Below, piece by piece: positions 8,606 to 18,800 of a stretch of DNA of 64,000 nucleotides. Below the pieces are notes generated by a model. The model was not told where the DNA came from and searched no databases. It worked only from the letters and a program-made list of their open reading frames with translations. Origin of the DNA: Deltaproteobacteria bacterium (GTDB lineage Bacteria > Myxococcota_A > Polyangia > Polyangiales > JADJMO01); assembly GCA_025363655.1 (NCBI GenBank), contig JANYDK010000103.1:28856-92855 (forward strand), given 5' to 3'. The position numbers and the translations under genes were made by a program. Every line of letters begins with the position of its first letter. Position 1 is the stretch's first letter.

Positions 8606-11155
8606 TCACGGGCAATGCAGCTGGCCGAGCAAGCGATGCTCGGTCGCCGAGTAGACGAGCCCCGATTCGACGCCATCGGTGGCGAGCCCACTGCCGTCGG
8701 CGGCGACGCAGAGGATGGCTTGGTCCATCGCCGTTTCGCCGGTCTGGAGATCGAAGTCCATGCTCCCGGTCGCGCCGACGACGTCGACGTTGCCACCAGC
8801 GACGAGCTCGTCGTACGCCTCGACGATGCCCGCCTGACCGACTTCGATCGAACGTCCTGGCGGGAGGAGCCGTGCGAGCGATCGCGACAGCACGTCGCCG
8901 GTGATCGGCGTCTCGGGGGCCACGGCGTAGGTGGCGTAGGCGAGCGCGTAGTACGCGTCGTACGTCGAGTTGGGCGCGTTGGTCTCCGTGACGACGTCGC
9001 TCGGGAACGTCTCGTGGAAGTGAGCGACGAAGCGCGCGTTCACGGCCGTCCCGGAGGCGGGCGCCACCCCGAAGACCCTTCGCCGCAGCGACTCGTCGCG
9101 ACCTATGACTTGGAGAAACGTCTGCCCGATGGTCGCGATGCTCGCGTAGCGGGGCTTCGTCGCCGCGAGTCTCGGCGGGCTCAGCTTCGACCATTGCGCC
9201 TCGAGGGGCGGAACGAGCCCTTCGACCGCGGCGCCTTCGGCCATCAGGAGGATGACGTCGGGCTGGAAGGTGAGGAGCTCGCTGACGATCTCCGCGTAGC
9301 GCGGCGGGTCGGGGGACGTGCCCTCGAGGGTGAGCTCGCGGTAACGACCGGCCATCTTCCCATCGGCGACGTTCGCGCCCTCGAGCCGGAGGAGACGCAC
9401 GATGTCGTCGGCGATACTCGCGCCGAGCCCATTTTTCTCACGAATGAGCGCGACACGCGCGGCGCGACCCAGCGCCTTCTCGATCGATGCGGTGACGAAC
9501 GCGGCGAGCGCCTGTGCCGTCCCATCGGCGCGATACGTCGTACGAAAAATCAATCGCGGCGCTCCGAGTGGCTGCGGCACGTGCGTCACCAGCGGATTGG
9601 TCGACATCGTCACCATCGAGAGCACGTGCTTGGGCAAGAAGCTGGTGGTCGCCAGCTCGGTGAGCTCGATGCCGCTCTTGAAGCCGAGGACTGCCGGGAC
9701 GCCGACGTCGTCGACGAGGTGCGCCGCGGCGCGCTTCGAATCGGCGGCGTCGTCGCAGGAGACGAGACCGAGCGGACGCGCGGAATCACCGGTTTTTTCG
9801 AGCGCCCGTGCGAGCATCGCAGCGTCGAAATCGCGGCGGGCCAAGTCGGCTGCGCGGGCTTCGCGGAGGCCGAACTCGTCACCCGTCGGCCCCGTCTGCG
9901 GAAGCAGGGCTCCGAGCCACACCGTGTCGTCGTCGACGAGCGCTCGCTCATCGGCGAGCACGTGACAGTCGACGGACGCGAGCGGAACGCAGCGCCCTTG
10001 CGAACGCTTGCACACGGCCGCGGCGCCCCCTGCGAGCTCGACGCACGCGCGGTTCGAGGTGCACGCCTGCGAGCTCGAAGTGGTCGGCGCGCTTGCATCG
10101 GCGGGGCGCGGCGCGGCAGACCTCTCGCCGCGCGACCGAGCGATGAGCGCTCCGAGCAGCAGCACCGCGGCCACACCGGCACCGACGAAGCGCGCGTTCG
10201 ACCTCGGAGACGGTGCCGCAGCTGGTGGCCGCAGCGCAGCCTCGAGCTCGGCGAGGAGGACGCCGGCGTTCGGTTGGCGCGCGCTCGGCTTCACCGCCAA
10301 CGCACGTGCGAGCACCGGCTCCCAAGCGCCGACGTCGATCCCGACCTTCTTCGGCGTCGGCCGCGTCGCATCGAACACCGCAGCGAGGCGCTCGTTGGCG
10401 TCGCCCTCGGGATACGGACGAACGTGGGTGAGCACTTCCGTGAGCATGAGCGCGAGCGAATAGACGTCGGTCCACGGGCCGGTGCGGGTGCCCGCAATCT
10501 GCTCCGGAGCCGCGGAGTTCGATGAAAACGCGCGAAAACCGCTGCTCGTCGTCGTGTCGCCGCTCGGCTCGCGATCGTCTTCTCGGACGTCACGTGTCTT
10601 GGCGATCCCGAAGTCGACGACGCGGACGCCTGGCTCGTGCTGCGGCACCAACATCACGTTGTTCGGTTTCAGATCGCGATGCGTGATTCCGATCGCGTGC
10701 GCGGCGGCGATCGCCTCGAGGACCGGCCGGAGCAGCGCGAACGCCTCCCTCGGCGCGCGCGGCGAAAGGTCGCGTCGCGAGGCGAGGTGCGCCTCCAACG
10801 TCTCACCCTCGAGCCACTCGAGGACCATCCAGGGCACGTGTCGCACGCCGTCGAGCGCCGTCACGCCGACGTCGAGCACGTCGACGACGGCAGGATGATG
10901 GAGACGCGCGATCGCCTTCGCCTCCTCGACGAAGAGCTCGACGTGATCGGACCAGGCCGTCACCCCGTCGTCGAGCTGCGGCCGGAGGACCTTGATCGCA
11001 ATCGGAAGGTCGAGCTCGAGGTGACGCCCGGCGTAGACGATGCCGAAGCCACCTTCGGCGACGACGCGCTCGACGCGATATTTACGCGCCAACGTCTTGC
11101 CGACCAACTCGAAGACGTCGGAAGGATGCGCTCGTCCCTCCATGTCTCGGCTCAT
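8606..11155 (-). CDS. Receptor Ser/Thr kinase with periplasmic ligand-binding (type 1 PBP) ectodomain
   Basis: An 849-residue protein starting MSRDMEGR at ATG 11155; upstream in-frame sequence lacks kinase homology. Residues about 20-300 form a Hanks kinase: EGGFGIVYAG loop (33-41), AIKVL lysine (55), HRDLKPNN (159-166), DFG (181-183) and APEQ. All key catalytic residues are present. One membrane helix lies at about 323-340. A short Cys-containing linker follows, then about 450 residues outside. These begin VWLGALLPQTGPTGDEFG and contain LGLVSCDDAAD, VPAVLGFKSG, VALIREKNGLGASIADDIVRL and NSTYDAYYALAYA. That pattern matches the type 1 periplasmic-binding fold of branched-chain amino acid/amide ABC transporters (Peripla_BP_6). 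It probably senses a small ligand and signals by phosphorylation. Confidence 0.85.
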   Translation of the reverse strand: MSRDMEGRAHPSDVFELVGKTLARKYRVERVVAEGGFGIVYAGRHLELDLPIAIKVLRPQLDDGVTAWSDHVELFVEEAKAIARLHHPAVVDVLDVGVTALDGVRHVPWMVLEWLEGETLEAHLASRRDLSPRAPREAFALLRPVLEAIAAAHAIGITHRDLKPNNVMLVPQHEPGVRVVDFGIAKTRDVREDDREPSGDTTTSSGFRAFSSNSAAPEQIAGTRTGPWTDVYSLALMLTEVLTHVRPYPEGDANERLAAVFDATRPTPKKVGIDVGAWEPVLARALAVKPSARQPNAGVLLAELEAALRPPAAAPSPRSNARFVGAGVAAVLLLGALIARSRGERSAAPRPADASAPTTSSSQACTSNRACVELAGGAAAVCKRSQGRCVPLASVDCHVLADERALVDDDTVWLGALLPQTGPTGDEFGLREARAADLARRDFDAAMLARALEKTGDSARPLGLVSCDDAADSKRAAAHLVDDVGVPAVLGFKSGIELTELATTSFLPKHVLSMVTMSTNPLVTHVPQPLGAPRLIFRTTYRADGTAQALAAFVTASIEKALGRAARVALIREKNGLGASIADDIVRLLRLEGANVADGKMAGRYRELTLEGTSPDPPRYAEIVSELLTFQPDVILLMAEGAAVEGLVPPLEAQWSKLSPPRLAATKPRYASIATIGQTFLQVIGRDESLRRRVFGVAPASGTAVNARFVAHFHETFPSDVVTETNAPNSTYDAYYALAYATYAVAPETPITGDVLSRSLARLLPPGRSIEVGQAGIVEAYDELVAGGNVDVVGATGSMDFDLQTGETAMDQAILCVAADGSGLATDGVESGLVYSATEHRLLGQLHCP

Positions 11156-11338
11156 ACTACGGATGCGCGCATGCGACCTTCGCGGCGTCGCATGCCACTG
11201 CTCAGGTGTCGCAGTCTGGCGCGGCGCCGCGAGAGCGGGCGGGCAGATCGCACGACGTGGCCCCAAATCGCGTGCTGGCGTGGCCCGTGCTATTCCCCGC
11301 CGCGACTCGCGAACCCCGAGCTCATCGAGGAGATTTCC

Positions 11339-11869
11339 ATGTCCAGCCGCGTCCTCCACTTCGCCGTCACGTCGTCGCTCTCGTCATTGATCGCGCTCGC
11401 GCTCTCCGCTTGTGTGGTCGCAGGCGAGCCCAATGGTGCCGAGGAGAACGTAGCTGCCGAGCGAGCGTCGGTGACGGTGACCCCGGTCGCCTACCCGCCG
11501 GCGAACGCGCAGTACTGTCCGCAGACCGATCCGAAGCTCGTGGCGTCGTCCGCCTGCAGCGTCAGCGTCTCGTTCCCCCACGTCGTCAGCAGCCCGAGCC
11601 CTTACGCGTTCTTGAATGGGCTCGTGGAAAACGGATGTGTGTCGGTCACGGTGTCCGGCCCAGCCCTCGCGACGACGGACTTGATGCTCTGTCCAGACAA
11701 CGCCACGACCACGATCGCGACGTCGCACATCGGTCCCGTGCGGGCGAGCAAGCTCGACAAGGCCTATTGTTCGCCCTGCGTTCCGAAAGCCCCTGCCGGC
11801 CAGGTCTACGTGAAAATCTGGACCGACAGCGGGCCGGGCTGCACGAGCGGTTGTCTTCACCAGCACTGA
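11339..11869 (+). CDS. Small Cys-rich lipoprotein
   Basis: A 176-residue protein from ATG 11339, with GAGGAGA upstream as ribosome binding site. The signal peptide ends in a lipobox (IALALSAC, Cys at about 25). The mature part carries about eight further Cys, with a final CSPCVPKA segment and GPGCTSGCLHQH at the end. No family is recognised; the gene is probably secreted and disulphide-stabilised. It stands alone, convergent with the sigma-54 activator. Confidence 0.75.
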   Translation: MSSRVLHFAVTSSLSSLIALALSACVVAGEPNGAEENVAAERASVTVTPVAYPPANAQYCPQTDPKLVASSACSVSVSFPHVVSSPSPYAFLNGLVENGCVSVTVSGPALATTDLMLCPDNATTTIATSHIGPVRASKLDKAYCSPCVPKAPAGQVYVKIWTDSGPGCTSGCLHQH

Positions 11870-11896
11870 GTCCGTCGCGCCCGCAGAGGCGCAGCG

Positions 11897-13300
11897 TCAC
11901 CGCCGCTGGCGAAACGACTCGGCGTCGATCTCGAGCCTTTGCAGCCACCGCTGCACCTGCCGGCGCGCCGTTCCCATCAAGCGCGCGACCTCGCTGACGT
12001 TGCCGTGCGTCTCGGCGAGCTTGCCGAGGAGATCGCGCCTGAGCGCCTCGTCGGAGGGACCCGTGAGGCCGCTCTCGGCGTCCTCGGTCGCGGGCGGCTC
12101 AGCGTCGGCGATCGCGCTGGGAAGCTCTTTCAGCGTCACGAGGCCGTCGTCGTCGGCGAGGACGCAGATGGCGGCGAGGCACTGCTGCAGCTCGCGCACG
12201 TTCATCGGCCACCGGTAGCGGAGCATCGCCGACACCACCTCGTCGTCGAGCTCGATGCGCGGCGGCGGCACGACACGTCCTTGTTCGACGAGCCCGGCGA
12301 TGAGGAGGCCCAAGTCGACGATGCGCTCACGGAGCGGCTCGGCCTCGAAAACGAAGCCTGCGAGGCGCGCGTAGAGGTCACGACGAAAGCTACCCTCGGC
12401 CATCCGCTGGTCGAGTGGGGCGTGCGTCGCGGCGATGACGCGGACGTCGATCGGGATCGTTTGGCTACCACCGACCGGCACCACCTCTTCTTCTTGCAGC
12501 ACGCGGAGCAGCGCGGCCTGCGACGCCGGCGGGAGATCGCCGATCTCGTCGAGGAGCAAGGTGCCTCCCGCGGCCGCACGAAAGAGCCCGGGCTCGTCGC
12601 GGAGGGCTCCGCTGAACGCGCCCTTCACGTGACCGAAGAGCTGCGCCTCGACGAGGTTTTCCGGGATCGCTCCGCAGTTGACCGCGAGGAACGGACCGGG
12701 GCGCCCGGTGAGGCGATGAATCGCCCGCGCGAGGACCTCCTTGCCGGTGCCGGTCTCGCCGAGGAGGAGCGTCGGCAAGGGCGATGCTCCGACGCGCGCG
12801 AGCCTGGCGAGTTGTTTCGCATAGAGCGGATCGAGCGTGGCGAAGCCGAGCGGCTCTCGAGCCTTCGACGACGGATCGAGATCGCCGGCGTTGCCACGTG
12901 AGGCTTCGTCGACGATCTCGCGATAGATGAAGTGCGTCTGACCGAGCTGGAGATGATCGCCATCGGCGAGGCGCGCGCTCGTCACCTCGGCGCCATTGCG
13001 CCGCGTGCCGTTGGTCGAGCCCCCGTCGGTGAGATGGAAGACGCCGTCGCGCCGCGCGATCGTCGCGTGCGAGGTCGACATCTTCGCGTCGGCGACGATC
13101 AGCTCGCGTCGACGATCGTCTTGTTTTCGTAGGCTTCGCGCGTCACCTCGTCCGATCGTGAGCTCGTCCACCTTGGCGAGCGAGACCCGAAGGCCTCCAG
13201 CGCCGAGACGATTCGCCTCGAGCACGAGAAAGAGAAACGGCTCCACCGTCGTCGAAGGATGGCGCTTGTGCGCCGTCGCGGGCTCGGTCTGGTCGCGCAT
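11897..13300 (-). CDS. FHA-domain sigma-54-dependent transcriptional activator
   Basis: A 467-residue regulator. The N-terminal FHA domain (about 45-130: LTIGRG, MSTSHATI, GGSTNGTRRNG) binds phospho-Thr peptides. The AAA+ domain (about 155-385) shows Walker A GETGTGKE, GHVKGAFSGAL (the sigma-54 contact loop, GAFSGA instead of GAFTGA), Walker B GGTLLLDEIGDLPP, and RRDLYARL. A Fis-type HTH is at the C-terminus (LAETHGNVSEVARLMGTARRQVQRWLQRL). FHA-type activators are common in myxobacteria and couple Ser/Thr kinase signals to sigma-54 promoters. The divergent gene 111 bases away starts in the opposite direction, so the intergenic region probably carries both promoters. Confidence 0.92.
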   Translation of the reverse strand: MRDQTEPATAHKRHPSTTVEPFLFLVLEANRLGAGGLRVSLAKVDELTIGRGDARSLRKQDDRRRELIVADAKMSTSHATIARRDGVFHLTDGGSTNGTRRNGAEVTSARLADGDHLQLGQTHFIYREIVDEASRGNAGDLDPSSKAREPLGFATLDPLYAKQLARLARVGASPLPTLLLGETGTGKEVLARAIHRLTGRPGPFLAVNCGAIPENLVEAQLFGHVKGAFSGALRDEPGLFRAAAGGTLLLDEIGDLPPASQAALLRVLQEEEVVPVGGSQTIPIDVRVIAATHAPLDQRMAEGSFRRDLYARLAGFVFEAEPLRERIVDLGLLIAGLVEQGRVVPPPRIELDDEVVSAMLRYRWPMNVRELQQCLAAICVLADDDGLVTLKELPSAIADAEPPATEDAESGLTGPSDEALRRDLLGKLAETHGNVSEVARLMGTARRQVQRWLQRLEIDAESFRQRR

Positions 13301-13411
13301 CGATCGAACAGTCTACTCGGACCTCGACGCGCGCGCGCCTGCGACGCGTCCGCGCGTGCATGCAACGCCGCCGCAGTCGCAGCGCGCGCCGCTTTGCGCT
13401 ACCAGGGCAGG

Positions 13412-14443
13412 GTGAACGACACGCAAGACCGGCGCATCTGCGTCATCGTCAACGGCAACGCCAAGAGCGTCACGCGCGAGGTGGTGGCGACGCTCGACGA
13501 GATCCTCGACGCCGGCGACCTCTTCATCTCCCGATCGGTCGAGGACGGCGCCAAGTTCGCGCGAACGATCATCGAACGCGAATACGGCACGGTGCTCACC
13601 GGCGGCGGCGACGGAACCTTCACCAGCGTCGTCACGCAGGTGGTCCGCGAGGCGCGCGCACGCGGTGTGAAGCCTCCGCGCTTCGGTCTCCTGCGCCTCG
13701 GCACCGGCAACTCGCTCGCCTGGGTGGTCGGCGCCTCGAAGGCCAAAGGTCGCGGGCTCGCGGCCGACGTCGCGCGCCTGAAGAGAGACGCCGGCGCGAG
13801 ACCGCTGCGTCTCGTCGAGGTCGAGGGCATCCTCGCGCCCTTCTGCGGATTCGGCATCGACGCCAACGTGCTCGCCGACTTCCACAAAGTGCGCGACGGC
13901 TTCCGCAAGTTGCCGCTGCCCATCTCCTGGACGGGTGGCGCGCTGTCGTACGCGGTCGCGGCGACGACCCGCACCATCCCCAGCTACCTCGTGAAAAAAG
14001 TCCCCTACGTGCGGGTCATCAACCTCGGCAGCGACGCGGTGCACATGGGCGAGAACGGGCGCCCCGCGGGCACGCCGATCCGCGCCGGCGAGGTCATCTA
14101 CGAGGGAAAGGCGCGCATGGTCTCGGCGTCGACCATTCCCTACTACGGCTTCGGCTTCCGCGTCTTTCCCTTCGCCGACGAGCGGAGCGATCGCATGGCC
14201 CTCCGCATCACCACCATCGGTTCGGTCGAGTTCGTCCGCCATTTCAAGGAGATTTGGCGCGGCGAGTACCGCAGCCCGACCACGCTCTTCGATTATCTCG
14301 TCGACAAGGTGCGCATCGAGGTCGAGCCGCGGACGGCGTTCCAAGTCGGCGGCGACGCGATGGGCGATCGCGACGCGGTCGAAGTGGCGATGTCCGCCGA
14401 GCCGATCGAGATCGTCGATTTCTACGCGCCGCCGCGAGGGTGA
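13412..14443 (+). CDS. Diacylglycerol/lipid kinase-like protein
   Basis: A 343-residue protein from GTG 13412 (AGGGCAGG upstream). It has the diacylglycerol kinase catalytic fold: ICVIVNGNAKS at the start, the GGGDGTF nucleotide-binding motif (about residues 65-71) and LGTGNSLAW (about 106). The C-terminal beta-domain carries a VGGDAMG turn typical of the YegS/DgkB/sphingosine-kinase superfamily. It would phosphorylate a lipid hydroxyl with ATP at the inner membrane. The true substrate (diacylglycerol, ceramide or other) is not evident. Transcribed divergently from the sigma-54 activator. Confidence 0.85.
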   Translation: MNDTQDRRICVIVNGNAKSVTREVVATLDEILDAGDLFISRSVEDGAKFARTIIEREYGTVLTGGGDGTFTSVVTQVVREARARGVKPPRFGLLRLGTGNSLAWVVGASKAKGRGLAADVARLKRDAGARPLRLVEVEGILAPFCGFGIDANVLADFHKVRDGFRKLPLPISWTGGALSYAVAATTRTIPSYLVKKVPYVRVINLGSDAVHMGENGRPAGTPIRAGEVIYEGKARMVSASTIPYYGFGFRVFPFADERSDRMALRITTIGSVEFVRHFKEIWRGEYRSPTTLFDYLVDKVRIEVEPRTAFQVGGDAMGDRDAVEVAMSAEPIEIVDFYAPPRG

Positions 14444-14591
14444 GTCCGCGGTGAGTCCGCAAGGCTGCCCCAGCGCTGGAATGGCTCGTAACCCGCGACG
14501 CGTTATGTCATGACCTCCAGGTACCGATTCGATGCCGAGGCGTCGTTTGCGATACGTGATTGATCCCGGAAAAAGCAGCGGAGAACGAGCA

Positions 14592-15725
14592 ATGGCGAAG
14601 GCGAAGGTCGCGGTCATCAAGGTGAAGCCCCAATCCGTGCTGCGCGATACCGTGCGGCTCTGCGAGCTGGCGGGAATGAGCAAAGTGCTCGACCCGAAGG
14701 CGACCACGATCCTCAAGGACAACATCTCGTGGCACTTCCCCTTCCCCGGCGCGAACACGACGCCGTGGCAGATGGAAGGCACCATCCTCGCGCTGCAGAA
14801 GGCCGGTCTCACCGACATCAGCTGCGTGCAGAACAAGACGGTCGTCACCAACGCCTTCAAGGGCGAAGACCTCAACAACTACATTCCGCTCTTCAAGAAG
14901 TACCAAATCCCCGTCCTCTACAACTTCAAGGACGAGGACATGAAGTGGGTCGAGTATCAGCCGAAGGCGAAGATGCACGTCCTTCCGAACATCTTCCCGG
15001 AAGGCATCTTCATCCCCGACTACTTCTTCGGGAAGAACATCGTCCACCTGCCGACGGTGAAGTGTCACATCTACACGACCACCACCGGCGCGATGAAGAA
15101 CGCGTTCGGCGGGCTCCTCAACACCAAGCGTCACTACACGCACTCGTGGATCCACCGAACTCTCGTTGACCTGCTCGCGATTCAGAAGGAGATCCACAGC
15201 GGTCTCTTCGCGATCATGGACGGCACGACCGCCGGCAACGGTCCCGGGCCGCGGACGATGTTCCCGGTCATCAAGGACTACATGCTCGCGTCGGACGATC
15301 AGGTCGCCATCGACGCGGTCGCCGCCAAGATGATGGGCTTCGATCCGATGACGCTCGAGTACATCAAGGTCGCGCACGACGACAAACTGGGCGTCGGCGA
15401 TCCGCGTGACATCGAGATCGTCGGAGACGACCCCGAGCAGGTGAAGCGCGAGTCGTGGCGCTTCTCGGTCGGCGACAACGGCGCCAGCATGGTCGGCGAC
15501 TTCATCTGGTTCGGGCCGCTGAAGCGCTTTCAGCGCCTCCTGATGCACACGCCGCTGGTGAACGTTTTCATCATGGGGAGCGAGGCCTACCACGACTATT
15601 ACCGCTGGCCCCTCAAGGACAAGAAGACCTTCGAGGACTGGAAGCACGACACCTCATGGGGTCGTCTCTTCGCCGCCTATGAGCGTGGCGAGGCCGAAAA
15701 GCAGCTCGATCAAGTGCGCGTCTGA
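14592..15725 (+). CDS. DUF362-family protein
   Basis: A 377-residue protein starting MAKAKVAVIKVKPQS at ATG 14592, with a GGAG site nine bases upstream; an in-frame start at 14532 adds only a basic extension. Sequence features fit PF04015 (DUF362): VHLPTVKCHIYTTTTGAMKN, GLFAIMDGTTAGNGPGPR, and DDQVAIDAVAAKMMGFDP. No ferredoxin-type Cys cluster is present, unlike some family members. The biochemical role of DUF362 proteins is not settled; an uncharacterised enzyme is the safest description. Monocistronic by spacing. Confidence 0.8.
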   Translation: MAKAKVAVIKVKPQSVLRDTVRLCELAGMSKVLDPKATTILKDNISWHFPFPGANTTPWQMEGTILALQKAGLTDISCVQNKTVVTNAFKGEDLNNYIPLFKKYQIPVLYNFKDEDMKWVEYQPKAKMHVLPNIFPEGIFIPDYFFGKNIVHLPTVKCHIYTTTTGAMKNAFGGLLNTKRHYTHSWIHRTLVDLLAIQKEIHSGLFAIMDGTTAGNGPGPRTMFPVIKDYMLASDDQVAIDAVAAKMMGFDPMTLEYIKVAHDDKLGVGDPRDIEIVGDDPEQVKRESWRFSVGDNGASMVGDFIWFGPLKRFQRLLMHTPLVNVFIMGSEAYHDYYRWPLKDKKTFEDWKHDTSWGRLFAAYERGEAEKQLDQVRV

Positions 15726-15821
15726 CCTCGTGTGACGATCTCGCGGCTTCGCTCGCCCTGAGGCAGCCCCTCCCGCGACCGAGCGAGGCGAGACTTCGGC
15801 ACGGTGGGCCGCTATCCTCCT

Positions 15822-15846
15822 CATCTGGCTCCAGCTGAGCCAGATG
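15822..15846. promoter_or_regulatory. Perfect 10-bp inverted repeat upstream of kinase gene
   Basis: CATCTGGCTC and GAGCCAGATG flank a 5-base spacer, 47 bases before the GTG proposed as start of the kinase-ATPase gene. No T-run follows, so an operator or RNA hairpin is more likely than a terminator. Confidence 0.5.
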
Positions 15847-15893
15847 GGTTCGGGTAGTGGTTGCGCGGCGCCCTGTACGTCGCGAAGGGGCAC

Positions 15894-18800
15894 GTGTCGG
15901 CGAGCATCGTCAGCAGGGTCGCAGATGAATTCGGCGGGACCGACCGCTATGCCGTGGTGCGCCGCATCGGTGCAGGCGGGATGGGCGTCGTCTATCACAC
16001 CGTCGATCGCGAGCGAGGCGTCGACGTCGCGCTGAAGACGCTCCGCCACCTCAACCCTGGCGCCATCTACCACCTGAAGCAGGAGTTCCGCTCCCTCGCC
16101 GATCTCGCGCACCCCAATCTCGTGACGCTCCACGATCTCGTCATCGGCGACGGGCTCTGGTTCTTCACGATGGAGCTGATCGACGGCAAGGACTTCGTCG
16201 CCTACGCCCGTTCGAGTCACGCGGCGCCCGCGGTCGAGACGATGGATGCCGAGGTCGCACCGAGCGCGCCGCCGTCGGCTCCCCGGGACGCGCTCGCGGC
16301 TGGCTCTCGCGTGCAGCTCAGCTCACGCCTCGACGTCGCCCGCCTGCGCAATGCCTTACGACAGCTCGTCGAGGGCATCGCCACGCTGCACCGCGCGAGC
16401 AAGCTCCACCGCGACATCAAGCCGTCCAACGTGATGGTCGAGCCGAGCGGGCGCGTCGTCATCCTCGACTTCGGCCTCGCCGCCGACTTCGCGGCGATGG
16501 ACGATCGCGACCGTTCGGCGATGGATCTCAACAGCGCCGAGCAGACCGTGCTCGGTACGCCCGAGTACATGTCGCCCGAGCAAGGCAACGCCAGCCCGGT
16601 GCCGCTCGGACCGGCGACAGATTGGTACAGCGTCGGCGTCATGCTCTTCGAGGCGCTCACCGGCGGCCTGCCCTTCCAAGGCGGACCGCTCGAGATCCTG
16701 ATGGCGAAGTGCGAAGCCGACGGTCCCGCGCCGAGCGAGTTCGTCGACGGCGTGCCGGAAGATCTCGATCGACTCTGCGCCGACCTCCTGCAGCGACGTC
16801 CCGACAAGCGGCCGACTGGAGAAGAGATCGCGCGGCGCATCGAGTCGACGTCGGTGCCGATGCCGGTCTCGCAGCGCAGCCTCCCAGCGCCTCCCTCCCA
16901 GCGCAGCGGCGCGCCGCTTCCGCTCGTCGGACGCGAGATGCACACCGCCATGTTGCAGGCGGCCTTCGCGCGCACACGGCAAGGTCGCGCCATCGCCGTG
17001 CACGTCTATGGTTCGGCCGGCCTCGGGAAATCGTCGCTGGTGCGAAACTTCATCGACTGGGCAGTCGAGTCGCAGCGTGCGGTCGCGCTCGTCGGCCGCT
17101 GTTACGAGCGCGAATCGGTGCCCTACAAAGCGCTCGACGGCGTCATCGACGCGCTCTCGCGACATCTCCGCCGCATGTCCCGGCTCCAGGTGGAGGCGGT
17201 CTTGCCGCGCGACGTTCGCGCCCTCTCGCGGCTATTCCCGGTGCTCCTTCGCGTCGAGTCGATCGCCAAGGCGCCGAAGCTCGCGCTCGAGCAGGCCGAT
17301 CCGAAAGAGCTGAGAAAACGTGCCTTTGCTGCGCTTCGCGAGCTCCTCGCGCGGGTCGCCGATCGTCGTCCGCTCGTCGTCGCCATCGACGATCTGCAAT
17401 GGGGCGACGTCGACAGCATGACCTGCCTCGTCGAGGTCCTCCGCCCGCCGAGCCCGCCCGCGGTGCTCTTCATCGCCAGCTATCGTCGCGAAGACGTCGA
17501 CAAGAGCCCCGCCCTGCGCGCGCTCGAAGCCCTGGAAAATCACGGAGGGTCGAAGGCGTCGATGGCGCGCATCACGGTCGCGCCCGCGATCGTCGATCTG
17601 CGACGGAGCACGAGCTCGCTCCGCCGCGTCCGCGTCGACACTGCGTGCGAGGTGCGTCGACTGGCGATCGAGCGGCTCGGCAACGACGACAGCGCCGCGC
17701 TCGTGAAGACCCTCCTCGACGCCGAGAGCCCGACCGTCCGCGCGCACGCCGCCACGATCGTCGCCGAAGCGGGTGGCAGTCCCTTCCTCACGCTCGAGTT
17801 CGTTCGCTACCTGCGAGGCCTCGAAGAGCGCGGCGAGGGGCTCGATGGCAAGGCGATCACCATCGAGGCGGCAATTTCAGCTCGTTTCGATGCGCTGCCC
17901 GACGACGCTCGACGTCTCCTCGAAGCGGTCGCGGTCGCGGGTCACCCGATCGCGGTGGACGTCGCGCGCAAGTCGGCGGGGGTCTCCGACGAGCGGCCGG
18001 CGCTCGCGCTCCTTCGTACGCAACAGCTCGTGCGCACGTTGCAGGTCGGCGAGCTGGCGACGACCGCGCTCGAGACCTACCACGATCGAATTCGCGAGGC
18101 GGTGGTGGCGCGGCTCACGCCGACGACGCTGGTGACGATGCACCGCGCGCTCGCCCGCACGCTCGAGGCCTCGGGAAATGAAGACCCGGAGGCGATCTGC
18201 ACCCATTACCGCGCCGCCGGCGACGACCTCAAAGCGAGCGCCTTCGCCGCCCTCGCCGGTGCACGCGCCGCGCGAACTCTCGCCTTCGAGCGCGCGGCGA
18301 TGCTCTATCGGCTGGCGATCGAGCTCGGCGACGCCAAAGATCCGGCGACGCGCGGACATCGCATCAAGCTCGCCGACGCGCTCGTCGACTGCGGGCGCAG
18401 CGCCGAAGCCGCCCACGAGTACTTGGCAGCGGCAGCCGGCGCGACGGGCGACGAGGCGCTCGATTTGCAACGTCGCGCCGCCGAGCAGATGCTGGTCAGT
18501 GGTCACATCGACGAAGGTCTCTCGGTCGTCCCGGCGGTGCTCGAGGCCCTTGGCGCCGATCTCCCCGAGACCCCGCGCGGCGCCCTCAGCTCGCTGCTCT
18601 TGCGCCGCTTTCAGCTGTGGATGCGCGGGCTCGAGCCGTCGAAGCCGAAGGCCACCGTCGATCCGCGCGAGCTGCTCCGCATCGACACCTATTGGTCGCT
18701 CGGCATCGGCCTCTCGATGGTCGACAACATCCGCGCGCAGGACTGTCACACGAGGCACCTGCTCTACGCGCTCCGTTCGGGCGATCCGTATCGCGTCGCT

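Noticed and set aside
8315..10525. A 736-codon plus-strand open frame opposite the receptor kinase
   Set aside because: Kinase motifs in the other strand are unmistakable, and this frame has no recognisable domain.
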